This document shows, in pieces, positions 15,031 through 19,830 of a stretch of DNA of 20,704 nt. A program made the position numbers and the translations under genes. A model generated the notes under the pieces. It had not been told where the DNA came from and searched no databases. It was given only the letters and a program-made list of their open reading frames with translations. The stretch is from a virus: IMG/VR virus record IMGVR_UViG_3300046777_001404, positions 1-20,704 of that record, one strand, 5' to 3'. Within the stretch, counting starts at the first letter, position 1. Each line of letters begins with the position of its first letter.

Positions 15031-15407
15031 TGACTAACACAATAGAGGCACAACTAAAGGGCGTTACCGATAAAGAGCTATCTAAAGAGCGTTTACTAGA
15101 GGAATACCTAAAGGATACTACTACCGTTTACACCATTTTAAGAGGTGTTAGCTCTAGCGGTATGACCCGCCATATATCCTTAGTAATCGCCGGGCAAGAT
15201 CACGAGGGCAAGGCGCAGATATGGGATATCACTTATCACGCCTCTAAGGTGCTAGGCGATAAGCTGCACGATAAGAATGGACACCGTACTATAAAGGTGC
15301 AAGGTGGCGGTATGGATATGGGTTTCCACGTAGTCTATTCACTTTCAAGCGTACTCTTTAAGGATCTAGACCGCGCCGGATACGTACTCTCTCACCGGTG
15401 GCTCTAA
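15030..15407 (+). CDS. 125-aa conserved-type phage hypothetical protein
   Basis: The pattern TVYTILRGVSSSGMTRHISL (32-51), then WDITYHASKVLG and QGGGMDMGFHVVYSLSSVLF (91-110), resembles a protein type found repeatedly in phages and plasmids. Its characteristic parts are an 'SGM(S/T)R' motif and a 'GGGMDMGFH.VY' motif. The biochemical function is unknown to me. The conserved Ser/Gly/Met/Arg and Gly/Asp/His positions could be functional. There are no membrane segments. Start and stop overlap both neighbours (TAATG at each end), so it is translated within a coupled chain. Confidence 0.75.
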   Translation: MTNTIEAQLKGVTDKELSKERLLEEYLKDTTTVYTILRGVSSSGMTRHISLVIAGQDHEGKAQIWDITYHASKVLGDKLHDKNGHRTIKVQGGGMDMGFHVVYSLSSVLFKDLDRAGYVLSHRWL

Positions 15408-15559
15408 TGAGATCCCGCAACTATTACCGCGTACGCCTAGCGGTGAGGGTAGGTTTCTGGGTAGCTCTTGCCGGTCTCGTGTATCTACTCTCCGGGTTTC
15501 TATGGTGGACCGGATCCGGATACTGTCCCGGATCTATGTCTAGCTGCGTAGGTCTCTAG
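15407..15559 (+). CDS. 50-aa single-pass membrane peptide
   Basis: It starts at the ATG overlapping the preceding stop (TAATG). The sequence is basic at the N-terminus (MRSRNYYRVRLAVR), hydrophobic through VGFWVALAGLVYLLSGFLWW (15-34), then Gly/Ser/Cys-rich (SGYCPGSMSSCVGL). The positive-inside rule puts the N-terminus in the cytoplasm and the two Cys outside, where they could form a disulfide. Family unknown. Confidence 0.6.
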   Translation: MRSRNYYRVRLAVRVGFWVALAGLVYLLSGFLWWTGSGYCPGSMSSCVGL

Positions 15560-15572
15560 GTAGGTGACTATC

Positions 15573-15594
15573 CGGGAGGGTGTAAGCCCTCCCG
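15573..15594. other. Strong GC hairpin between plus-strand genes
   Basis: CGGGAGGG (15573-15580) and CCCTCCCG (15587-15594) form a perfect 8-bp GC-rich stem with a six-base loop. It lies 14 bases after one stop codon and 41 bases before the next start. There is no T-run behind it, so it is either a factor-assisted terminator, an RNA-stability element or a pause site. Confidence 0.5.
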
Positions 15595-15634
15595 CGGTAG
15601 CCGGTACCTAGCCGGATATTAGAAAGGGTTACAT

Positions 15635-15775
15635 ATGAATAAGAGTAAGGTATTCACGCGCCTAGTAGATAGCTCTACACGCGAGATAGTAGGCGAGGGC
15701 GAGCTAACACCCGCAGCGGTTAAGAGACTAATCAAGCTCTACCGTGAGCACGGTCTATGGGTGGAGGTAGCTTGA
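15635..15775 (+). CDS. 46-aa hypothetical protein
   Basis: The ATG at 15635 has AAAGGG about seven bases upstream. The product MNKSKVFTRLVDSSTREIVG continues through EGELTPAAVKRLIKLYREHG and ends LWVEVA. It looks like a compact beta-turn-helix mini-protein: a beta start, then LTPAAVKRLIKLYREHGLW as an amphipathic helix. It ends as TGATG with the next gene. Function unknown. Confidence 0.6.
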   Translation: MNKSKVFTRLVDSSTREIVGEGELTPAAVKRLIKLYREHGLWVEVA

Positions 15776-16128
15776 TGATCCACGCGCAGACTATAAACGC
15801 AACCTCCCGCCGGGTAGTAGACACCTACACCCTAGAGAATAACTACCGTATAAAGATTTATACCTACCACGATAAGACCCGCAAGGCTTACCTAAGTGTG
15901 ATTAAAGAGTGCGTAGTGAGAGAGAGCGGGACGCCGGGGATCTATTTTGAAAGATCCCGCGCTCACGTAGACCTTAATCACCTATTAAAGAGTGAGAGGG
16001 CTACACGTTACGCGCTTAAGGATCTATCCGCAGCTCACGCCGTAGCTCTAGAGCTAGGCGCAGACTTACGCGATAAGAGCCTAGCTATCAATGCAGACAC
16101 ACCCGCGCAAGAGTTAGCTAACGCTTAG
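15775..16128 (+). CDS. 117-aa hypothetical protein
   Basis: The start is chosen at the ATG at 15775, which overlaps the preceding stop (TGATG) and has GGAGG seven bases upstream. An earlier in-frame ATG at 15757 has no such site. The N-terminal part looks like beta strands (TINATSRRVVDTYTLENNYR, IKIYTYHDKTRKAYLSVIKE). The C-terminal part is helical and Ala-rich (about 80-117). Several Arg/His residues and an alternating strand pattern suggest a small soluble fold. No family is recognised. Confidence 0.6.
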   Translation: MIHAQTINATSRRVVDTYTLENNYRIKIYTYHDKTRKAYLSVIKECVVRESGTPGIYFERSRAHVDLNHLLKSERATRYALKDLSAAHAVALELGADLRDKSLAINADTPAQELANA

Positions 16129-16133
16129 TAGTG

Positions 16134-16194
16134 TAGTATCGTGCTCTACCTATCCGGTAGAGTGCGGTACTATCTTACTAAATTAGTAGGATAG
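16134..16194 (+). other. Two overlapping RNA hairpins in the plus-strand cassette
   Basis: TAGTATCGTGCTCTACC (16134-16150) pairs over all 17 positions with GGTAGAGTGCGGTACTA (16156-16172) if G-U pairs are allowed (three of them), with a five-base loop. A second stem, CTATCTTACTA (16170-16180) with TAGTAGGATAG (16184-16194), has 11 pairs and a three-base loop. The stems share 16170-16172 and so compete at their junction. A TTAGACAG half-repeat follows immediately. The arrangement, between a stop and the next ribosome site, suggests an attenuator, RNA-processing site or protein-binding leader. Confidence 0.5.
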
Positions 16195-16218
16195 TTAGAC
16201 AGTAAAGGGGTTAGAGCT

Positions 16219-16377
16219 ATGACAGTAGAGAGAGTGCGCCATAGTGGCGCGTATGTAATCTCCGATTTTGTAGGAGAGGGCGCGGGAGAGTATCTATTTA
16301 CCCGCACTTACTACGGCTACACGCTACGCGACGCTAAGGCACAATTTAAGCTAGCACTAGAGAGCGAGGGTAAGTAA
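16219..16377 (+). CDS. 52-aa hypothetical protein
   Basis: The ATG at 16219 is preceded by AAAGGGG. The product reads MTVERVRHSGAYVISDFVGE, then GAGEYLFTRTYYGYTLRDAK and a helical end LALESEGK. It suggests three strands and a helix, a pattern seen in small phage proteins with 'YYGYTLRDAKAQF'-like ends. The TAATG junction couples it to the next gene. The stem-loops just upstream may regulate it. Confidence 0.6.
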   Translation: MTVERVRHSGAYVISDFVGEGAGEYLFTRTYYGYTLRDAKAQFKLALESEGK

Positions 16378-16541
16378 TGCAATTACAGGAGATAGATACT
16401 TTACAGGATCTTAAGCTATGGGTGGAGGAGAATATGCCTAGCGCAAGAGTAACGGAGGATATGTACGGCACTCTAGTCATTCACACTAACCTAGTCTCCA
16501 CTATGGGAGGTTACTTACACGAGAGGGAGGAAGAGGAATGA
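16377..16541 (+). CDS. 54-aa hypothetical protein
   Basis: It starts at the ATG overlapping the previous stop. The product MQLQEIDTLQDLKLWVEENM carries a first helix (LQDLKLWVEENMP), then strand-like VTEDMYGTLVIHTNLVSTMG and GGYLHEREEEE. Similar short proteins with 'TL.IHT.L....GGYL' are common in actinobacterial phages. The Glu-rich tail is partly a by-product of the purine-rich ribosome site of the next gene, which begins within its stop (ATGA). Confidence 0.6.
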   Translation: MQLQEIDTLQDLKLWVEENMPSARVTEDMYGTLVIHTNLVSTMGGYLHEREEEE

Positions 16542-16696
16542 GCGAGCCTAGACTTAATGATCCGATATCGGAGGAGCCAGAGCTATGGCGGTGCGCCGGG
16601 TGTAGTGAGTACTTTCACCCGGAGAAATATGATTGGCACGTGGACGAGGAATGTCCCGGTCCGTTAGGAGTAGGAGAGGGAGAGAGCAATGAGTAA
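16538..16696 (+). CDS. 52-aa Cys/His mini-protein
   Basis: The product contains WRCAGCSEYFHPEKYDWHVD followed by EECPG. This gives C19, C22, H27, H34 and C39, which could bind one zinc ion. The flanks are acidic. Single zinc-finger proteins of this kind may bind nucleic acid or host proteins. It overlaps the preceding gene (ATGA) and the following one by eight bases (ATGAGTAA). The metal-binding role is inferred from residue spacing. Confidence 0.55.
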   Translation: MSEPRLNDPISEEPELWRCAGCSEYFHPEKYDWHVDEECPGPLGVGEGESNE

Positions 16697-16766
16697 CGAT
16701 TTAGTTCAATGTGACTTTTGCGGTGAGTGGTATGAAAACGAGAGCGAAGGAGAGGGTAATGAGTAA
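16689..16766 (+). CDS. 25-aa CxxC micro-protein
   Basis: The smallest gene in the chain, reading MSNDLVQCDFCGEWYENESE followed by GEGNE. One CxxC (C8, C11) could form half of a zinc site or a redox pair, perhaps in a dimer. It has GGAGAGGG-type ribosome sequence in the gene before it, and eight-base ATGAGTAA overlaps on both sides. It may be a micro-protein or only a coupling leader. Frame position and similar N-terminus to the zinc-finger neighbour support translation. Confidence 0.45.
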   Translation: MSNDLVQCDFCGEWYENESEGEGNE

Positions 16767-16881
16767 GTGTCCAAGCTGTCACCGCTGGCAGGGCTATCAA
16801 TGCCCTACTAATTGTGGAGAGTTTAATTCTGTTGATGTATGTGAAAACTGTGGACTAAAACATAAGGGAGGAAGCAAGTGA
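16759..16881 (+). CDS. 40-aa zinc-ribbon-like mini-protein
   Basis: Reading MSKCPSCHRWQGYQCPTNCG, then VCENCGLKHKGGSK, it has Cys pairs C4/C7, C15/C19 and C28/C31 plus His. It looks like a small zinc ribbon with basic end. It starts through an ATGAGTAA overlap with the previous gene and ends GTGA with the following GTG start. Nucleic acid binding or partner recruitment is plausible, with no named family. Confidence 0.55.
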   Translation: MSKCPSCHRWQGYQCPTNCGEFNSVDVCENCGLKHKGGSK

Positions 16882-17036
16882 ATAGAGAGTACTTAGAAGC
16901 TAAGTTTGACTTATGTATCAATCAAGCTGAGAAAGATCTTCAGCAAGAGGAGATAGCAAGAGCTATTGCCAACCTACGCAGGGCTAACTCTGCCTTGTCG
17001 CAGCTATTCGGGTTCGAGGAGGAAGAGAATGAGTAA
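16878..17036 (+). CDS. 52-aa helical protein, GTG start
   Basis: The GTG at 16878 overlaps the preceding stop as GTGA and has GGGAGGAAGC upstream. The product is nearly all helix (NREYLEAKFDLCINQAEKDL, then EEIARAIANLRRANSALSQL) with a Glu-rich tail (FGFEEEENE). Heptad-like hydrophobics suggest a coiled-coil dimer. The acidic tail is encoded by the GAGGAGGAAGAG ribosome site of the following gene. Function unknown. Confidence 0.55.
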   Translation: MNREYLEAKFDLCINQAEKDLQQEEIARAIANLRRANSALSQLFGFEEEENE

Positions 17037-17328
17037 CTACATAGCACAACAGGTCGCTGATATGAAAAGAAAACTAGAGAAAGAAGCAAGCAATATCTAT
17101 ACCATACACCCGCGTAAGTCTGAGCTGATCCTCTTGTACGAGGTAGTGGACGAGAGCGGGAGAGCAGAGTGGGGCGGGGCTAATGCTGAGCACGCTATCC
17201 AATGGCTAAGCCTTGCGCCAAGAGAGGCACGCATACTGGTATCTGCGTGGGATAGTGATGAAGAGGACGCTCATTTAGTAGGCCAGACCATAGACATCAC
17301 CGAGATAGTAAGGGCAGCGAGCTTATGA
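17029..17328 (+). CDS. 99-aa conserved-type actinophage hypothetical protein
   Basis: The start is taken at the ATG at 17029, behind GAGGAGGAAGAG and overlapping the preceding stop as ATGAGTAA. An upstream in-frame opening at 16966 has no ribosome site. The body reads SELILLYEVVDESGRAEWGG, then ANAEHAIQWLSLAPREARIL, VSAWDSDEEDAHLVGQTIDI. The 'WGG.(A/D)A..A..WL' and 'VSAWDS..EDA..VG..ID(I/V)T' pattern is one I associate with small proteins in actinobacterial genomes, plasmids and phages. The function is unknown. It is an alpha/beta soluble protein without Cys or membrane helices. The stop overlaps the next start. Confidence 0.7.
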   Translation: MSNYIAQQVADMKRKLEKEASNIYTIHPRKSELILLYEVVDESGRAEWGGANAEHAIQWLSLAPREARILVSAWDSDEEDAHLVGQTIDITEIVRAASL

Positions 17329-17408
17329 GTTACTGGTTAGGGATAGCGGTGATAATGGTGATAGTCTATGTGCTTATAGTGTGGGAGGACAAGATCAATG
17401 GAGAGTAA
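17325..17408 (+). CDS. 27-aa membrane peptide
   Basis: Reading MSYWLGIAVIMVIVYVLIVW followed by EDKINGE, it is a single membrane helix with an acidic tail. It overlaps the preceding gene as ATGA and the next by 11 bases. Position just before the transglycosylase region makes it a candidate lysis accessory peptide. Being so small, it could also be a chance frame. Confidence 0.45.
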   Translation: MSYWLGIAVIMVIVYVLIVWEDKINGE

Positions 17409-17679
17409 AGAGGTTAGTGGCAAGCAAGCAATTCATTACCGCAATTACCGGAGAGCAAGAGACAAGGCATTAGTACGCCTAGCTCACCTGTATCCAGACA
17501 CATACAAGCAACTGCTTGATGAACAAAGGAGTTTCGATGAGCAAGAGGGCAAGACTTGGGTTATTAGTAGTAATAGTAGGCTTACTGTGGGCGTTCATAC
17601 CAGAGCGAACAACACACCTACCTTTGGAGATCCCGCAGATGCAGGAGCGGACGAAGGCTACGATGGAGGAGAAGCGTGA
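17398..17679 (+). CDS. 93-aa protein overlapping the lytic transglycosylase
   Basis: Residues 1-50 (KQAIHYRNYRRARDKALVRL, AHLYPDTYKQLLDEQRSFDE, then EGKTW) look like a real, helix-rich, basic phage protein of a type seen in actinobacterial phages. Residues 51-93 are low-complexity (Ser/Thr/Asn, then Gly/Asp/Ala) and overlap the transglycosylase frame. The ATG at 17398 has GGAGG about 11 bases upstream. The stop at 17679 overlaps a GTG that opens the next ORF. The tail may therefore be unconstrained, while the N-terminal half is the conserved part. Confidence 0.65.
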   Translation: MESKEVSGKQAIHYRNYRRARDKALVRLAHLYPDTYKQLLDEQRSFDEQEGKTWVISSNSRLTVGVHTRANNTPTFGDPADAGADEGYDGGEA

Positions 17680-17968
17680 GAACAAAGCACTTGCAGTTAG
17701 TTTCCTCAGAGCACTCGGTTACAACGCACAACAGCGAGAGTGTGCGGTCACACTTTGGACCCGTGAATCCCGCTTCGACCACCTTGCTCGCCCAAGAGAC
17801 TCTTCGGGCAAACCAGTTAGCTCAGCTTTCGGAATTGCTCAGCTCCTTAGAGAACGTAGTGGAGAACCTGAACTACAAATCCTTCACGCTGTACGATACA
17901 CTCAACACCGTTATCGAGGAAGTTTCTGCAGTGCTCTCCGCCACTCCGATAGAGTCGGCTGGTACTAA
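17537..17968 (+). CDS. Lytic transglycosylase-like cell wall hydrolase
   Basis: The 143-residue product has an N-terminal membrane anchor or signal (RLGLLVVIVGLLWAFI, 6-21) after basic residues. A spacer follows, then a transglycosylase domain at about 50-143. Visible hallmarks are LWTRESRFDHLA (73-84) with the probable catalytic Glu77, AFGIAQLL (97-104), HRYRG (124-128) and a C-terminal GWY, as in lysozyme-like muralytic domains of actinobacteria and their phages. It would cleave glycan strands of peptidoglycan at host lysis. The ATG at 17537 is chosen because AAAGGAG lies five bases upstream. An earlier in-frame ATG at 17516 lacks a good site. The gene overlaps the previous ORF by 143 bases and the next by 293 bases in other frames. 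No holin is certain. Confidence 0.82.
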   Translation: MSKRARLGLLVVIVGLLWAFIPERTTHLPLEIPQMQERTKATMEEKRENKALAVSFLRALGYNAQQRECAVTLWTRESRFDHLARPRDSSGKPVSSAFGIAQLLRERSGEPELQILHAVRYTQHRYRGSFCSALRHSDRVGWY

Positions 17969-17978
17969 GAATTGTTAG
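17676..17978 (+). CDS. 100-aa ORF overlapping the transglycosylase in another frame
   Basis: The GTG at 17676 overlaps the stop of the 93-residue gene as GTGA, and GGAGGAG lies just upstream, so translation by coupling is credible. The first 45 residues are Ser/Thr/His-rich and unremarkable. Residues about 46-90 (LAQLSELLSSLENVVENLN, then YDTLNTVIEEVSAVL) look like a real amphipathic or coiled-coil helix pair. It ends ten bases past the transglycosylase stop, right before the terminator. It may be a real overprinted gene or a shadow of the transglycosylase frame. I favour real slightly less than even. Confidence 0.42.
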   Translation: MRTKHLQLVSSEHSVTTHNSESVRSHFGPVNPASTTLLAQETLRANQLAQLSELLSSLENVVENLNYKSFTLYDTLNTVIEEVSAVLSATPIESAGTKNC

Positions 17979-17993
17979 GTTTCTAACCCTTTC

Positions 17994-18041
17994 CTAGCAA
18001 ACAAAAAGCCCTCGCCGTAACTGGCAGGGGCTTTTTGCTAG
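17994..18041. terminator. Bidirectional terminator between convergent cassettes
   Basis: AAAAAGCCC (18003-18011) pairs with GGGCTTTTT (18027-18035), and the stem continues inward with GCC/GGC after a small mismatch. The loop is about six bases. The outer CTAGC at 17994 and GCTAG at 18041 extend the symmetry. The T-run on either strand makes a good intrinsic terminator for both the plus cassette ending at 17978 and the minus cassette ending at 18084. Confidence 0.85.
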
Positions 18042-18083
18042 CACTCATAGGCGGGATTGCCTACCGAGATCTAAAGTGTAGCA

Positions 18084-18257
18084 CTATCCACCAGTAGAGT
18101 AAAACCCTTTACCCTTGAAGGTGACACCAGGTGAGTCCCACTTACGTACCATTGGTATGTGGCAGTCAAAGCAAGAAGGTTCACGTGGTTCCTCGTGGAT
18201 ACTACGTTCAATAGTTAATACTGTGTTGCAATCAGGGCAACGATAGTCATACTGCAT
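18084..18257 (-). CDS. FmdB-type zinc ribbon protein
   Basis: The start is chosen at the ATG at 18257, with AAGGAG seven bases upstream; it gives 57 residues opening MQYDYRCPDC. An earlier in-frame start would add 18 residues with no family likeness. Features typical of FmdB-like zinc ribbons are Y-x-Y-x-C-x-x-C (C7, C10), a second pair C29/C32, and the end GVTFKGKGFYSTGG. The family is widespread and named for a putative regulator. Zinc binding is likely, the true role uncertain. The gene overlaps the end of the preceding 60-residue gene and is last before the terminator. Confidence 0.85.
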   Translation of the reverse strand: MQYDYRCPDCNTVLTIERSIHEEPREPSCFDCHIPMVRKWDSPGVTFKGKGFYSTGG

Positions 18258-18429
18258 CTTCAGACTCCTTAAATATCCCAACGTACTCGCCATCAACGCG
18301 GTGGATATCATAATAAACTACGCCATCATTAGTAATACGATCAGCGTGATTGATAAACTTTATCTTTATATCTTCTGGTATCTCTATAACTTCACCGTCT
18401 TTAGGTCCACCGATTAGTTTTAGGTTCAT
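18247..18429 (-). CDS. 60-aa 'GGPKDG' phage protein
   Basis: The product reads MNLKLIGGPKDGEVIEIPED and goes on through IKIKFINHADRITNDGVVYY to YVGIFKESEDAV. The opening LIGGPxDG followed by short strands and a YY...H pattern is a type of small protein I associate with actinobacterial phages. The function is unknown. It is coupled to its neighbours: the start overlaps the upstream stop (ATGA) and the FmdB-like start lies inside its 3' end. Confidence 0.7.
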   Translation of the reverse strand: MNLKLIGGPKDGEVIEIPEDIKIKFINHADRITNDGVVYYDIHRVDGEYVGIFKESEDAV

Positions 18430-18809
18430 AGCTGAACCGCCTCATCTATGGGTAGATAACCTACTAACTTCTCAACCTTTTGCACCCTGTCAAACTCAGT
18501 AGTGGCAGGCATCTGGTGATTAAACCATACTGGCTCCGGTAAATCTAATAGATCAAAGGAGAAGATACCGGCAGGTGTAGAGTTAATGTAGAAGGGAACA
18601 AGGTCACGCTCTGCTGCTTGGGTGATGAGCTTGCGATACTTCATCTCTTCAATCAGCAAGGTGTTGTAGTGTGTAGCCCTGCACTTTAACTCTATGTAGT
18701 GTCCTGCTTGCTTAGAGATGCAGTCATAGGCATCGAAGATGCCCTCAGACTTTACTAAATCTGGGTACAAACTCTGTTGCAAGAAGGTAAATAATAACTC
18801 TTCGTTCAT
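18426..18809 (-). CDS. PD-(D/E)XK nuclease-like protein
   Basis: The 127-residue protein has FDAYDCISKQAGHYIELKCR (25-44), where D29, E40 and K42 fit the D...(E)xK catalytic core of PD-(D/E)XK nucleases. A following helix, LLIEEMKYRKLITQAAE, and the strand PFYINSTPAGIFSFDLLD complete the expected alpha-beta pattern. Such proteins process DNA, for example as restriction-like, recombination or repair nucleases. It overlaps the 45-residue gene by four bases (ATGA). Its short length fits a minimal core. The call is from motif and layout; the target is unknown. Confidence 0.65.
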   Translation of the reverse strand: MNEELLFTFLQQSLYPDLVKSEGIFDAYDCISKQAGHYIELKCRATHYNTLLIEEMKYRKLITQAAERDLVPFYINSTPAGIFSFDLLDLPEPVWFNHQMPATTEFDRVQKVEKLVGYLPIDEAVQL

Positions 18810-18943
18810 AAAGATTTACCCGCATCTTTTATACATTCCAATACCATTCCCATTTCAAGATCAGAAGGTAGATCTTCTATACTCCAACTGCCAGATAAAA
18901 CTAATTCATCTCGGACAAAATTAATAAGTTCTTTGTATGTCAT
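18806..18943 (-). CDS. 45-aa hypothetical protein
   Basis: The product begins MTYKELINFVRDELVLSGSW and continues SIEDLPSDLEMGMVLECIKD AGKSL. It is acidic and helical, filling the gap between the sigma-like gene and the nuclease-like gene and overlapping both (ATGA with each). The overlaps and strand support a real gene. No family is recognised. Confidence 0.6.
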   Translation of the reverse strand: MTYKELINFVRDELVLSGSWSIEDLPSDLEMGMVLECIKDAGKSL

Positions 18944-19572
18944 TGCCACGGACTAACCCCGCCTAGATTATCCTGCAATCTACGCAAAGACTGAGCGCAC
19001 CTACGATCTGCGGTAGAGATGGCGCACTCTAGTACCTGTGCTATCTGTTGCAGGGTAAAGCTCTCGTGATGACGCATACGCAAGAGAGCCTGGTCCTCTT
19101 GGTCTAACTTAAGAAAACCTTTCTTGATGTCAATGAGGTTAGCAAGTAGGTTGCCACCTTCTGCTGGAGATGATGAACCTTTAGGTTGCCCATCTCTAAT
19201 CATCTCTTGTGCTTGCTCTAATACTGTGCCATCTATGACTGATGCAATAACAAAGGGAAGCAACTGACCAAGGGTAGCTGACTCATAGTAGGCTTCGTCA
19301 TTAGTCTGATAACCAGACTTAGCAGCCTTCTCCTTGCGTGCGTATCGCTCTCCTGCACGCTTCATCTGCCACGCTATGCGTTGCTCGTTGTGCTTGCGTC
19401 GCTCTTCGATAGGTTCCATTAGATCAATGATGTGATCTTCTACTCTAGTCATAGCCCACGCCATCAACTCTTGCTTGATGTCATCCTTCTCAACGTGCTT
19501 GTTATACCTACGATGGATAGTGTTAGCAACACTAGGCACTAGGTCATAGATTACTGGGTGCAGTTCAGTCAC
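18940..19572 (-). CDS. Sigma-70-like transcription factor of the phage
   Basis: The C-terminal part (about 150-202) has a sigma region 4 pattern: KLDQEDQALLRMRHHESFTL, then QQIAQVLECAISTADRRCAQ and SLRRLQDN. This is a helix-turn-helix with the recognition helix around STADRRCAQSLRRL. The N-terminal part (about 10-48, ANTIHRRYNKHVEKDDIKQE, then LMAWAMTRV) is like sigma region 2, with the 'DDI.QE...WA' core. A spacer with Lys/Glu-rich helix lies between. Phage sigma factors redirect host RNA polymerase to viral promoters. The start is GTG at 19572, overlapping the upstream stop as GTGA. It lies away from the late genes, in the cassette expected to act early. Alternatively it may be a non-sigma HTH regulator. 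Confidence 0.72.
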   Translation of the reverse strand: MTELHPVIYDLVPSVANTIHRRYNKHVEKDDIKQELMAWAMTRVEDHIIDLMEPIEERRKHNEQRIAWQMKRAGERYARKEKAAKSGYQTNDEAYYESATLGQLLPFVIASVIDGTVLEQAQEMIRDGQPKGSSSPAEGGNLLANLIDIKKGFLKLDQEDQALLRMRHHESFTLQQIAQVLECAISTADRRCAQSLRRLQDNLGGVSPWQ

Positions 19573-19673
19573 GAGGCCTGCACTTCAGATTCTTTTGTCT
19601 TGACAGTATCAAGTATGCGTTGAGCCTGGATGTCTAGGGCTTTAGCCCAAGCTGGCTTTGGATGCTCACTCAT
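19569..19673 (-). CDS. 34-aa mini-protein upstream of the sigma-like gene
   Basis: The product reads MSEHPKPAWAKALDIQAQRI, then LDTVKTKESEVQAS. It is one amphipathic helix. It starts within the end of the previous gene and ends at the sigma start (GTGA). Its strand and overlaps favour a real gene; it could instead serve as a translational coupler for the sigma-like gene. No family recognised. Confidence 0.5.
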   Translation of the reverse strand: MSEHPKPAWAKALDIQAQRILDTVKTKESEVQAS

Positions 19674-19830
19674 TAGGCCACCTTGATTCAATATAATCGT
19701 TTAAGATTATTGCGTTAAACATTATGTCTGTGTATGTAATAAAGTACGCTTTGTCAGGATCCCTATAACTTGCATCAATTGAAGGCTTATCACCGGAAAG
19801 CACGTAAACAAGTCTTTCTATCTCATCCAT
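19666..19830 (-). CDS. 54-aa hypothetical protein
   Basis: The product begins MDEIERLVYVLSGDKPSIDA, continues SYRDPDKAYFITYTDIMFNA and ends IILNDYIESRWPNE. It is acidic and alpha-beta in pattern. The ATG overlaps the stop of the HNH gene (TAATG), and its end overlaps the next start by eight bases. It is part of the coupled minus-strand cassette. No family is recognised. Confidence 0.6.
   Translation of the reverse strand: MDEIERLVYVLSGDKPSIDASYRDPDKAYFITYTDIMFNAIILNDYIESRWPNE

Noticed and set aside
15573-15594. Intrinsic terminator
   Set aside because: The stem is strong but no T-run follows; listed as a hairpin only.
16615-16800. 61-codon minus-strand ORF opposite the Cys-rich mini-genes
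   Set aside because: Three plus-strand genes with ribosome sites and coupled overlaps occupy this stretch.
17479-17685. 68-codon minus-strand ORF opposite the transglycosylase
   Set aside because: No ribosome site and no context; two plus-strand frames already account for the region.
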